Assembly: GCA_023386815.1 (NCBI GenBank)
Contig: JAEWIZ010000022.1
Span: 1-64,000 of the forward strand
Length of the DNA stretch: 64,000 bases
Direction of reading: 5' to 3'
Origin: Bacillota bacterium
Lineage (GTDB): Bacteria > Bacillota > Clostridia > Lachnospirales > Lachnospiraceae
Part shown: positions 1 through 8,464 of the stretch, in pieces
Layout: each line of letters starts with the position of its first letter
Numbering within the stretch: the stretch's first letter is position 1
Translations under genes and position numbers: made by a program
The notes under the pieces: generated by a model
Told to the model about the DNA's origin: nothing
Database searches by the model: none
What the model saw: only the letters and a program-made list of their open reading frames with translations

Positions 1-1
1 A

Positions 2-73
2 AAGCTTTACATGAATATGAAACATCTGGATCAAATGAAATCTGCTGATGAAGCAGCTTACATAGCCGGTTAA
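2..73 (+). CDS. Possible 3' end of an upstream gene (partial)
   Basis: An open frame enters from the left edge and ends at TAA 71-73, giving 23 codons ending in AAYIAG. A GC-rich inverted repeat (TAGCCG 63-68 with CGGCTA 89-94) followed by a T-rich tract overlaps the stop and could be its terminator. Too little is present to name a family. This may be host sequence flanking the IS66 element or simply a chance frame. Confidence 0.25.
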   Translation, partial: KLYMNMKHLDQMKSADEAAYIAG

Positions 74-161
74 CTACCGGTTACCAAACGGCTAATTTTA
101 ATTTTGCGAAAAATACTTGACGGTATCCATTTATGAGATAATCACTTAAATTACTATTACA

Positions 162-186
162 AGTATTTTGAGCCACTCAAAATACT
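162..186 (+). promoter_or_regulatory. Leader hairpin in front of IS66 tnpA
   Basis: A perfect 11-bp inverted repeat (162-172 and 176-186, 3-nt loop) lies a few bases before the GGAGG ribosome binding site of tnpA. A transcript starting upstream would fold here and leave the binding site just 3' of the stem. Inference: it may limit transposase translation or block read-in from outside promoters, as leader hairpins do in other insertion sequences. Confidence 0.45.
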
Positions 187-202
187 ACTAGGAGGTTTTT
201 AA

Positions 203-571
203 GTGACGACACAAGAAGTAAAGAATCATTATAGTTTACAGAAATGGTCTTCCATTATTCAGGAGTGCACAACGAGTGGACTTCCGGTCAGACACTGGTG
301 TCAACAAAATGACATCCTTGAGGGAAGTTATTACTACTGGCTAAGGAAAATACGCCTAAAAACGTTAGAGTCCCTTCCTACAGTCGCAACTGGAAATGCA
401 ATTCAGCCAGTTCATCAGGATAATACTGTTTTTACTAGACTTTCGGTTTCTCAGAGAACTATGAATGCAGATGTTTCATTGTCTGTAAATGGAGTTGAAA
501 TTGGATTTAATAACACTGCTTCAGCTGAATTAATCCATTCGGTATTATCGGAGATAAAACAGCTATGTTAG
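203..571 (+). CDS. tnpA: IS66 accessory protein TnpA
   Basis: Small first protein of the IS66 cassette, 122 aa. Residues about 10-50 form the helix-turn-helix-like segment typical of the family: a W near 15, then SGLPVRHWCQQNDI and the YYYWLRK motif near 43-49. It is required with TnpB for IS66 transposition, probably for DNA recognition. The start is GTG at 203, preceded by GGAGG at 191-195. The stop overlaps the ATG of tnpB by 7 nt, suggesting translational coupling. The frame is intact. Confidence 0.85.
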   Translation: MTTQEVKNHYSLQKWSSIIQECTTSGLPVRHWCQQNDILEGSYYYWLRKIRLKTLESLPTVATGNAIQPVHQDNTVFTRLSVSQRTMNADVSLSVNGVEIGFNNTASAELIHSVLSEIKQLC

Positions 572-921
572 GAGATATCTCAAGAGCTGAGCATATCTAC
601 CTTGCCTGTGGATATACGGATATGCGAAAATCAATCGATGGCTTGTCTGCTATAGTTCAACAGAACTTTAAACTAGATCCCCTTTCCAACAGTCTATTCC
701 TTTTTTGCGGAAGGAAATGTAATCGAATGAAAGTGCTATATTGGGAAGGTGATGGGTTTGTTCTACTATACAAACGTTTGGAAAGTGGAAGCTTTCAATG
801 GCCGCGAACACAGGAGGCAGTGTTGAGTCTCTCAACACAGGAATTTCGTTGGCTCCTCGAAGGACTATCTATAAAACAGCCGAAAGCAGTACGAAAAGTG
901 AATCCAAAACAAGTACTATAA
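565..921 (+). CDS. tnpB: IS66 protein TnpB (Orf2-like)
   Basis: 118-aa protein of the TnpB/'Orf2-like' family found only in IS66 elements; its biochemical role is unknown but it is needed for transposition. Family signatures are visible: the CGYTDMRKSIDGL block near residues 15-27, LFLFCGRKCNRMKVLYW near 45-61, and the FQWPR block near 77-81. The length is normal for the family. The ATG at 565 sits inside the end of tnpA, so it is probably translated by coupling. Confidence 0.9.
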   Translation: MLGDISRAEHIYLACGYTDMRKSIDGLSAIVQQNFKLDPLSNSLFLFCGRKCNRMKVLYWEGDGFVLLYKRLESGSFQWPRTQEAVLSLSTQEFRWLLEGLSIKQPKAVRKVNPKQVL

Positions 922-1007
922 AGTGTCGAAAAGTCCTATATTTGCTGGATTTATTGGCACTTTTGTGGTATAATAAGGATAGTAAATATATAAGGAAACT
1001 ATCGTTT

Positions 1008-2546
1008 ATGGGAAATACAGATCAGGTTAAACTTCTTGAAAAACGCATCACAGAACTAGAAAAAGAAAACCTTATTCTTCAGGAAAAGGTTACTTTCCTG
1101 ACCCGTAAACTCTATGGTAATAAATCAGAGCAGACATCATCTCTTGGTATCGAGGGACAGATGTCTATTTTTGATGAAGCCGAAACGCTTGCAGATATCA
1201 ATGCTCCTGAACCGGATTTGAAAGAGGTCGCTTCCTATCGACGTAAAAGGTTTCCAGGTCAGAGAGAAGAATTATTAAAAGACATCCCTCATGAAAAAAA
1301 GCTCTGCACTCTTGCGGAAGAAGACCGTTTCTGTGAAAAATGTGGTAATGCCCTCTATTCGGTTGGAGAAGAATTCGTCCGTACCGAGATTGAATTCATA
1401 CCTGCAAAAGTACGTGTCATTGATTACTATCGTGAAACATTTGAATGTCGTAACTGTAGGAAAAATGGAGAATCGTATATGGAGAAATCGCCAATGCCTG
1501 ATCCAGTTATGCAGCATTCTTATGCATCCCCTTCTACAGTGGCCTGGGTTATTCATCAAAAGTATGAACTGGCAGTTCCGTTATACCGCCAGGAAAAAGA
1601 ATGGGAGGCTCTTGGCGTAAGTTTAAGCCGTGCCACCATGTCAAACTGGATTATCGTCTGTTACCGAGACTGGCTTTCACCAATCGTAAAGCTTTTGCAT
1701 GAAAAACTTCTTACTCAGAGTTATCTGCATATCGATGAGACGCCGGTACAGGTGCTGAATGAATCTGGGCGAAAAAATACCACGGACTCCTACATGTGGG
1801 TATACAGTTCTATCAAAAACTGTGAGCAGCCGATAAGACTGTTTGAATACCAGCCGGGAAGAAGCGGGAAATATCCACAAGAATTCCTGAAAGACTATAC
1901 TGGTTTTATCCATACGGATGCCTATAAAGGCTATGAAAAAGTATCCGGTATCACCAGATGTCTTTGTTGGTCTCACTTGAGGCGATATTTTGTGGATGCC
2001 CTGCCAAAGGATATAAATAGCCTGGAGGCAACGATTCCATCCCAGGCAATCGGATATATAAATAAGCTCTTCGAAATTGAAAAGAAACTAGAGATTCTTT
2101 CCCCAGAGGGGAGAAAAGAACAGCGTCTGATACAGGAAAAACCTGTAATGGATGCCTTTTGGACGTGGGCAGAGACCACTGCTAATGGAATTCTCCCAAA
2201 ATCGAAACTAGGTCAGGCATTTCAATATGCAGCAAATCAGAAAGAAGGTTTGATGAATTATCTTCTTGATGGAAACTGTAGCATTTCCAATAACTTAGCC
2301 GAGAACAGCATCCGTCCATTTACCATAGGTCGGAAAAACTGGCTCTTTTCAGGAAGCCCTAAAGGAGCTGAGGCTAGTGCAGGCGTATATACCTTGATTG
2401 AAACTGCGAAAGCAAATGGTCTCAATGCTTATAAATATATACAGTTTATTTTAAGTGATATTCCTGGTACGGCTTTTCTTCAATATCCTGAGTTTCTGGA
2501 AGATTACATGCCATGGGATCCTATGATTCAAAAGATATGTCGCTGA
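1008..2546 (+). CDS. tnpC: IS66 DDE transposase TnpC
   Basis: 512-aa transposase that catalyses strand transfer. Order of parts: N-terminal coiled coil (LLEKRITELEKENLILQEKV), a Cys4 zinc-binding segment (CEKCG then CRNCRK), then the DDE core with D in HIDETPVQV, D in HTDAYKGYEKV and E in the NNLAENSIRPF segment, followed by FTIGRKNWLF and a C-terminal IS66 tail. ATG 1008 is chosen because homology-like sequence begins there. The open frame extends back to 798, but that portion is only the shadow of tnpB. An AAGGA lies about 11 nt upstream. No frameshift is seen. Confidence 0.93.
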   Translation: MGNTDQVKLLEKRITELEKENLILQEKVTFLTRKLYGNKSEQTSSLGIEGQMSIFDEAETLADINAPEPDLKEVASYRRKRFPGQREELLKDIPHEKKLCTLAEEDRFCEKCGNALYSVGEEFVRTEIEFIPAKVRVIDYYRETFECRNCRKNGESYMEKSPMPDPVMQHSYASPSTVAWVIHQKYELAVPLYRQEKEWEALGVSLSRATMSNWIIVCYRDWLSPIVKLLHEKLLTQSYLHIDETPVQVLNESGRKNTTDSYMWVYSSIKNCEQPIRLFEYQPGRSGKYPQEFLKDYTGFIHTDAYKGYEKVSGITRCLCWSHLRRYFVDALPKDINSLEATIPSQAIGYINKLFEIEKKLEILSPEGRKEQRLIQEKPVMDAFWTWAETTANGILPKSKLGQAFQYAANQKEGLMNYLLDGNCSISNNLAENSIRPFTIGRKNWLFSGSPKGAEASAGVYTLIETAKANGLNAYKYIQFILSDIPGTAFLQYPEFLEDYMPWDPMIQKICR

Positions 2547-2547
2547 T

Positions 2548-2587
2548 AGCCAACCTTTAAGAATAGCATAAAGGTTGGCTATTTTTA
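2548..2587 (+). terminator. Intrinsic terminator after IS66 tnpC
   Basis: A 12-bp perfect stem (2548-2559 with 2569-2580, 9-nt loop) is followed by ATTTTTA. It lies directly after the tnpC stop. The open frame of the next gene starts inside the right arm, which supports this being the IS66 edge. Confidence 0.75.
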
Positions 2588-5500
2588 TAGACACTGACTT
2601 ATTTGACGGTTACTTTATAACAAACAATAAATTTAATAAATCATTAAGAAATGAAAATATTATAAATAAGTTTTGGTTGAATCAACTATGTGATGTTTCT
2701 GTATTCTCCAAAGAATATGAAAAGGCGGTTTTTTACAATGAACTTAAAGACTGTAATATCAAATCAAAAGAAAGAGATGCGTATTTCTTTAATGCGGAAA
2801 ATGATACTTCTCTGAGTCATTTTTTCATTAAATCCTTAATTCTACCTTCATTTGAAAAGACATATAATTTTCAAAATGGAAGTAAGTTAATACAGCCAAA
2901 TATTTTTAATTTTTGGAATAAAGCAGATATATACCGATATAAATTAAATGATAATGGCTATAAACTTTTTAATAATAAGCGATATATTTCATATAATGCG
3001 CATAAATCAATTTGCTTAAAACAATTTTATAATCAAACTCTTTTTATCTTAAATTCATGCGACAAGAATAGTAGTCTTCCAGGTATGTATATTAATCTAA
3101 GTAATACATTTATGAATTATATAAACGAGCATTTACAAAATCTTTTACAAGATGAATATAATATAGCTATGATGTTAAAAGATTTTAATTCATCACAAAT
3201 GAAGGTTCAGATATTACATAAAAAAAGTGTTAGTTCAATAACTTTATGTGATACGCTAGACACATCAGTAGAATATTGGTCAATTGATAAAGTTATAAAA
3301 TTTTTAAACATAAATAATCATAATCTTACTTTAATATGGTCAATAATTTATAACTTAGAGCTTTCTATTTATTATTGTCATAATAATCTTTACTTCAAAG
3401 TTCATCAAATTACGGCTTTAAAATATTATGTTGAAGAATTTCTTAAAGAATATATACCTGTTAGAAAATTAAATGAGCTTTTACACAAAAGTCGTCCAAT
3501 AAAAAAATTATCTTGTGAAATAGTAGCACCGCCTGCTATGCTTTACTACATTATGCCTGAGAATAATAGAGGATTTTATTTTATAAAAAAAATATCTTTA
3601 AACCTTCTAGATGAGCTGTATAATGAAGATATTAATTGTAATTCCTTCCTTACCGAAGCTGAGGTAAAAGGAGATCTTTATATTCTTCCATCGATAATTC
3701 CAGTATCGTTAGCATGTATTTTATTACATTTAGAAAAAAGAGAACTTAATGAAATCAACAAAACACATATACTCTACACAGATGATTCAATGTTGTTCTG
3801 TAAAAGATATGCTGTCATTAAATTATATGATTTACAAAAATTCTTTCAGGATAACTATGTTCTTGAAGAAAGAGTACAAGATTATTTGAAATTAAATATA
3901 ACGAATTTTTCTGAAAAGGATAGAGAGATACTAAGTACCGTTGTTACCTATAATGCACCTAATTATGTAATGTATATGAAAGAATATAAGGATATTCAAA
4001 ATAATAACAGAGCTTATAAAAAAGAAGATATCCTTCAATTACGTGAATTCTTTCATATAACACGTAATGCTCAGTATGATATAAAGATTGATAATGATAT
4101 ATCATGTAAAGATCCATATCAGACCTATTTAATGCGAGTAGTTCCATTAGGATTGATTAGTACACTTGAGCAGATTTCGAAACCTTCTGCTGAATTATGG
4201 GATAGTTTTGTAAAGCTACAGTTAATTTTTCAACAATGTTCTGAAAAAACTATAAACTATAAGATTAATCAATACATTAAAACTTTAAATATATTGTTTC
4301 ATATCTTACAAGAAAATGAAATTTCAGAATTTAGTAATCTTCAAACAGGAATATTAAACCGATGTCTAAAAAATGTTGCATCTGTAACCTATACAAATAT
4401 TCTTGTTGGATTTTTTAAGTTTGCAGCAATAGAATATAACAGTCAAGGTGTAAAGATCAAGTACCGTTATAAAGAATTAAAATCGCCTATCAATACTAAA
4501 AGTAAACCGGACGATTTCTTACCTGAAATTTATAGTTTTACTGAATATAGTAAGGTTTTTAATTATTGTAATGATTACTATACTCATATAGAAATAGCTG
4601 TGAACGAAATACTTGATAATGGTACGTGCATTTATGCATCTACATGGTTTTATGTAATGTCTCACTTAAATAATGCATGGAGAAGCCATGATTTTTCTAT
4701 GTTTCCTTATATCGACATACTGGATGTTATTAATAGAAGTACTGATAATGATGCGAGATGGTTCTTGAATAACAAAATGACGAAAAGTGATGCAACTATC
4801 ATATCACTACGTATTCAGAATAACCCTAAGATTATTTCAAAAACAAAAAAATATACTCGTTTTGTATGTTCAGATGAACTTCTTGAGTCATATACAACCG
4901 TTTATTCATTATTAGTTTTATATACAACAAAGTATCTAAGTATCGAAACAGAATTCATAAATCATTTTGAAAATAAATATAACGGTGTAAATAAATCACA
5001 ATTAGATTATTTCTTTTTGAATTTAGGAGTACATAATTATCGTTTTAAATCAAAAAAAATGAATAAAACATTGCTGTCAATGATTGATTTTTTAGAGAAC
5101 TTTTACGTTAATAATGATGTTGATATTGAGCGTAGGCAGGCAATGCTTCTTAGAAGCCATGTAGAACCGACTTCAACGGTACATTATATTCAGAAGACAA
5201 AAGAAGTATTTGATAGGATCACAAATATGATATGTGCACGTGGAGAATTTGGATATGCTTATGAAATGATAGTCAAAAGCGTTATAGATACAGAAAATAA
5301 ACTTTGCCCAGAGGATATGACTGACAAAATACGTGAAATAAGATATATGCTTCCAAACATGAAGGATATGGATATATTATATGGATTTTTAAATTATACT
5401 CATAAAGAGCAGGCTGAAATAAACGAATATATAAATTCTTTACCACTGGAAGAATTACAATCAACGCTAACAAAGCTTTATATAAATCATTTAGGATCAA

Positions 5501-5871
5501 AGACAGATAAATACTTATCCTGTATTCATAATTCATGTCAGAAAAGCCAAGGGCGTAATGATGACTGTACTCATTGCATATTTCATATTCCAACTATCTA
5601 TACTTTAACAATTATCTGTCAAAGTATTCAAGATGATATTTTATGTTACCAAGATGCGACAAATGAAATAACTCTTAAAAAAATTATCAATAGAATAATA
5701 AAGAAATCAAGAGATGTTTTGTGGGGAAGGCAAAAATATGGAGATGATGTTATACGTGAAGTTCTTGTAATCAGCGGGACTGATTATGAACATTTCTTAA
5801 TAATATTAAATAATTTCCATATAAATCAAAAGAAAATGGAGCAGATAGTAGGAGATAAGAAAGATGCCTAA
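2575..5871 (+). CDS. Giant tyrosine-recombinase-like protein (first of two), 5' end possibly removed by IS66
   Basis: Very large protein (up to 1098 codons). The C-terminal half carries a plausible tyrosine recombinase constellation: R703 in NAWRSHD, H820 and R823 in the HNYR motif, H862 in RSH and Y871 in STVHYI. A four-Cys cluster (C983, C988, C998, C1001) follows, as in Tn554-like recombinases with C-terminal zinc-binding tails. The family assignment is by motif only. Its first possible start (TTG 2575) lies inside the IS66 terminator hairpin and no ribosome binding site is visible, so the real N-terminus was probably lost or displaced. The stop overlaps the next gene by 8 nt, so the two are made together. 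Codon use is strongly AT-biased compared with the core genes. Confidence 0.65.
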   Translation: MAIFIDTDLFDGYFITNNKFNKSLRNENIINKFWLNQLCDVSVFSKEYEKAVFYNELKDCNIKSKERDAYFFNAENDTSLSHFFIKSLILPSFEKTYNFQNGSKLIQPNIFNFWNKADIYRYKLNDNGYKLFNNKRYISYNAHKSICLKQFYNQTLFILNSCDKNSSLPGMYINLSNTFMNYINEHLQNLLQDEYNIAMMLKDFNSSQMKVQILHKKSVSSITLCDTLDTSVEYWSIDKVIKFLNINNHNLTLIWSIIYNLELSIYYCHNNLYFKVHQITALKYYVEEFLKEYIPVRKLNELLHKSRPIKKLSCEIVAPPAMLYYIMPENNRGFYFIKKISLNLLDELYNEDINCNSFLTEAEVKGDLYILPSIIPVSLACILLHLEKRELNEINKTHILYTDDSMLFCKRYAVIKLYDLQKFFQDNYVLEERVQDYLKLNITNFSEKDREILSTVVTYNAPNYVMYMKEYKDIQNNNRAYKKEDILQLREFFHITRNAQYDIKIDNDISCKDPYQTYLMRVVPLGLISTLEQISKPSAELWDSFVKLQLIFQQCSEKTINYKINQYIKTLNILFHILQENEISEFSNLQTGILNRCLKNVASVTYTNILVGFFKFAAIEYNSQGVKIKYRYKELKSPINTKSKPDDFLPEIYSFTEYSKVFNYCNDYYTHIEIAVNEILDNGTCIYASTWFYVMSHLNNAWRSHDFSMFPYIDILDVINRSTDNDARWFLNNKMTKSDATIISLRIQNNPKIISKTKKYTRFVCSDELLESYTTVYSLLVLYTTKYLSIETEFINHFENKYNGVNKSQLDYFFLNLGVHNYRFKSKKMNKTLLSMIDFLENFYVNNDVDIERRQAMLLRSHVEPTSTVHYIQKTKEVFDRITNMICARGEFGYAYEMIVKSVIDTENKLCPEDMTDKIREIRYMLPNMKDMDILYGFLNYTHKEQAEINEYINSLPLEELQSTLTKLYINHLGSKTDKYLSCIHNSCQKSQGRNDDCTHCIFHIPTIYTLTIICQSIQDDILCYQDATNEITLKKIINRIIKKSRDVLWGRQKYGDDVIREVLVISGTDYEHFLIILNNFHINQKKMEQIVGDKKDA

Positions 5872-7438
5872 TGAAGTACAAAAGCAGGATTATAATATCC
5901 AGGAGCAGATTGATATTTATAAGAGGGATATGTCATTATGGTTTAAAAAAAGGTATTTCGATAGTGATGATGAACGTCCCTTTGCGTTTGATGATGAAGT
6001 ATGGCTTCTTAAAAAAGCATATAGTAATAATGACCGTGAGCGAATGGATTTTGGATTTTATAATAAGAAAATATATCATAAAAACGACAAAATACTTATA
6101 AAGTGCTTTTTAGCAAATATGCTTATGGATGGATATTCAGAAGCTACTGTTGCTAACTATTTCTACGTACTTAAACAATTCTATGTTTCAACTCATGGAT
6201 TATTATTTATAAATGAAATGAGTGAAGAAGAAATTAAGTATAGTTGTAGCCAAAACGATCAGGTATATCTTTACATACCACTTAATTACATAGATTTTGT
6301 TATTGAAAACTACTTCTATGATACCAATTATGATAATTTAGCAAAAGCTAAAAGCAAATTAAATTCAATACACCTGACAGAAAACAAATCGTATGAAAAC
6401 CGCGAGCTACCAAGTAATAAGGATATTGCAATGTTTCAGTATTATTTACATCAATTTGAAACAAATAACGTTGATGTAGATTTAAGAAGTTTGTTTTACC
6501 CTATGATTATATGGTGGAAATTAACTATAAGAATACCAATCCGTCCATCAGAAATCACATTTAATCTTAATAAAGATTGTGTATTTACTATAAATAATGC
6601 CTGTTATATTAGATTAAACCGAATAAAGGGTAATCTCATTAAAAGCCTGCAGATCCCAATAATTAAAAAAATATGCATTTCGCAAGATTTATATGACATG
6701 ATCCATGATTATCAGGAATTAGTTGAATACGATATAAAATCGGAAACTTTATTTTCAATAGATTATTTAAGAAAATGCTTTCAAAGTATAAGAGAAAAAG
6801 ATGAAGTATTCAAAAGCAAGGCCAACACATTCCTACGTTTTTATGAGAATTATACACATTTTGAAGCCTCAGACCTAAATCAACTAATTGATTTATTTTA
6901 TGATTACTATATAGACAGACAGATAGATGCACCTAGGAATTATGATCGTTTGAGAGCAGGAGATACTAGACATCTGGCTTTTTCATCTCTGTTACTCCAA
7001 AACCTTAATCCAATTGATATAGCTATGATAGGTGGACATACTACAATCACTTCACTGGGTTCGTATGTAAATCATATAGATTTATACATTGATTCAGAAG
7101 TATATCGTTATTATACAAAGATTGATTTAAATACTAATATATATAGCAGGAGATTAAAAGATATCATAATGAAAATGCCTTTCCAATCTCCTGCAAATAT
7201 TGCCAACGCTATACCGGATGAATATGGGATAGGATATTGTTTAGATGATTCGTTTTCATGTGAAGATGACATTTGCTTTTTTTGTAGTAAATGGTGGTGC
7301 CGGCCAAAAAATGAGAATTATATTAAAGCTGCTCAATATATTAGTACTCGTATTATGAAGCAGGTTAAGAGTGAAATGAATACTAATAAAGTTATGTTAC
7401 AAACTCTGCTAAATAAAGCTAGTGTAGAATTTAATTAA
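5864..7438 (+). CDS. Tyrosine recombinase/integrase with Cys-rich tail (second of two)
   Basis: 524-aa site-specific recombinase. A SAM-like core-binding region (about 80-150) precedes the catalytic domain: box I R227 (IPIRPSE), R369-H370 in GDTRHLAFSSLL, H392 in the GGHTTITSLGSY segment and candidate nucleophile Y401. The His normally three residues before the box II Arg is a Gly here (G366). A Cys-rich segment near 454-480 (C-DDSFSC-EDDIC-FFC-SKWWC) suggests zinc binding. The ATG at 5864 overlaps the upstream recombinase gene. Two recombinases in tandem followed by a small coiled-coil protein is the organisation of Tn554-type elements (TnpA, TnpB, TnpC). Inference: they act together to move this element. 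Confidence 0.8.
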   Translation: MPNEVQKQDYNIQEQIDIYKRDMSLWFKKRYFDSDDERPFAFDDEVWLLKKAYSNNDRERMDFGFYNKKIYHKNDKILIKCFLANMLMDGYSEATVANYFYVLKQFYVSTHGLLFINEMSEEEIKYSCSQNDQVYLYIPLNYIDFVIENYFYDTNYDNLAKAKSKLNSIHLTENKSYENRELPSNKDIAMFQYYLHQFETNNVDVDLRSLFYPMIIWWKLTIRIPIRPSEITFNLNKDCVFTINNACYIRLNRIKGNLIKSLQIPIIKKICISQDLYDMIHDYQELVEYDIKSETLFSIDYLRKCFQSIREKDEVFKSKANTFLRFYENYTHFEASDLNQLIDLFYDYYIDRQIDAPRNYDRLRAGDTRHLAFSSLLLQNLNPIDIAMIGGHTTITSLGSYVNHIDLYIDSEVYRYYTKIDLNTNIYSRRLKDIIMKMPFQSPANIANAIPDEYGIGYCLDDSFSCEDDICFFCSKWWCRPKNENYIKAAQYISTRIMKQVKSEMNTNKVMLQTLLNKASVEFN

Positions 7439-7451
7439 TGGGCAAATTATT

Positions 7452-7580
7452 TTGAAAGAAGAGTACTATTCTCAATATCGGCAACTCATTAAGTCAATTT
7501 CTAATAATGCTTCACGCATGGAAATGCTTAAAGGAGCTTTATTGCTAAATTTTAATTTGGAGGACGAGCTAAATGAGTAA
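7452..7580 (+). CDS. Small 42-aa ORF coupled to the TnpC-like gene
   Basis: Between the recombinase gene and the TnpC-like gene there is an open frame from TTG 7452 to TAA 7578-7580, encoding an amphipathic, charged peptide (MKEEYYSQYRQLIKSISNN at its start, LEDELNE at its end). Its stop overlaps the ATG (7573) of the next gene, the arrangement expected for translational coupling, and the AT-rich codon use resembles the neighbours. The start is uncertain because no clear ribosome binding site precedes TTG. No family is recognised. Confidence 0.45.
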   Translation: MKEEYYSQYRQLIKSISNNASRMEMLKGALLLNFNLEDELNE

Positions 7581-8301
7581 TATAGGTGTTGGAAGACCAA
7601 AGATACAGTATGATTTGGAAGAAGTAGATGAGATTATTGAATTGAAATTGAAAAGCGTTGGAAATGATAAAAGCAAGCTGACATATAACTCTGTATATAC
7701 ATTCAATCAATACCTTGTTAATAGCAAGAAACGTAATTCAAAGAATGAAATATTTACTCAATACGGATATTCATTCTGGGCTCACGATTATAAAGGATCT
7801 CCTTATTATGGTAAGCAGCAAATAGATTTTTATAAACAGCATAATAATATTATTGTAGCTGGTGAAGTATTTGAATCTGGTATTGACGATATTGAAGCAA
7901 TTATTGATAATAATATAGATGATCCTCAGAAATTGAAAAAAATATTAATTAAGATTTTTTTAAATGAGCGTAAAAGCAATGCACGAAATGATATAAAATT
8001 TAACGAAATGCAGCAAGAAATAAACCAGTATGAAAATCTAGTTAAAAATTATAAAGAAGCGATATTCATGATGTTCTATAATAGCCGTTATTCTAGCAAT
8101 TCATTAAATGATGTTATCACTTTAAAAAAAGAAGGAGATACTTTTATCCAGAAAGAACTCTTACGTATCTTTGAAGATAACCCTACATTGATTGATGAGG
8201 TAGCATGTAGTAGTGAAGATGCGCGGCTAAAAGAAATGAATAACAATATTAATGATAATATTTTGGATATGGCTAAAATTCTATCAAAGAAAAAAAATTA
8301 A
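7573..8301 (+). CDS. TnpC-like DNA-binding/coiled-coil protein of the recombinase operon
   Basis: 242-aa protein. The N-terminus has a GVGRPKIQYDLEEVDEII segment that resembles the start of small DNA-binding transposition proteins. The central part (residues about 125-170) is rich in K/E/N with heptad-like spacing and looks like a coiled coil. Tn554 TnpC is a shorter protein that assists the two recombinases; the position of this gene, third after two tyrosine recombinases, suggests the same job. GGAGG lies 8 nt before ATG 7573. The family call rests mainly on context. Confidence 0.5.
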   Translation: MSNIGVGRPKIQYDLEEVDEIIELKLKSVGNDKSKLTYNSVYTFNQYLVNSKKRNSKNEIFTQYGYSFWAHDYKGSPYYGKQQIDFYKQHNNIIVAGEVFESGIDDIEAIIDNNIDDPQKLKKILIKIFLNERKSNARNDIKFNEMQQEINQYENLVKNYKEAIFMMFYNSRYSSNSLNDVITLKKEGDTFIQKELLRIFEDNPTLIDEVACSSEDARLKEMNNNINDNILDMAKILSKKKN

Positions 8302-8341
8302 ATTGTTTACGATTAATAATTTTTAGTTATAATCTTACTCT

Positions 8342-8398
8342 AATTATGTCACCAAGTTATGTCACCATTCATTAGTGACATAACTTAGTGACATAATT
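8342..8398. promoter_or_regulatory. Four-box palindromic site upstream of the resolvase-like gene
   Basis: Two 24-nt arms (8342-8365 and 8375-8398) are inverted copies with one mismatch around a 9-nt spacer. Each arm contains two direct copies of TTATGTCAC spaced 13 nt apart (8344 and 8357; inverted GTGACATAA at 8375 and 8388). Such a repeated-box site is typical of an operator or of a recombinase/resolvase binding site. It ends about 67 nt before ATG 8465, so the 8465 product is the prime candidate to bind it. Confidence 0.7.
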
Positions 8399-8464
8399 CG
8401 TTTGACACCTCAAAGTAATACATGTAAAATAAATTTAATTATATTTTAAGGGGAGGTAGTTATA

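Larger units (their letters stand above)
162..2587 (+). mobile_element. IS66-family insertion sequence (approximate extent)
   Basis: Three consecutive plus-strand genes match the tnpA-tnpB-tnpC layout that defines the IS66 family: a small HTH-containing TnpA, the TnpB 'Orf2-like' protein and a long DDE transposase. tnpA and tnpB overlap, as is usual. The limits given run from the leader hairpin to the terminator hairpin. The true terminal inverted repeats and the 8-bp target duplication expected for this family could not be fixed by eye. All three frames look intact, so the copy may be active. Confidence 0.8.

Noticed and set aside
798..1007. N-terminal extension of the IS66 transposase frame
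   Set aside because: It overlaps tnpB in another frame and does not resemble transposase; the recognisable protein starts at ATG 1008.
1275..1559. Minus-strand open frame inside tnpC
   Set aside because: Antisense shadow of the transposase; the plus strand carries recognisable domains.
8342..8398. Considered as a terminator of the recombinase operon
   Set aside because: The arms are made of repeated 9-mers with internal symmetry and no T run follows; an operator or recombinase site fits better.
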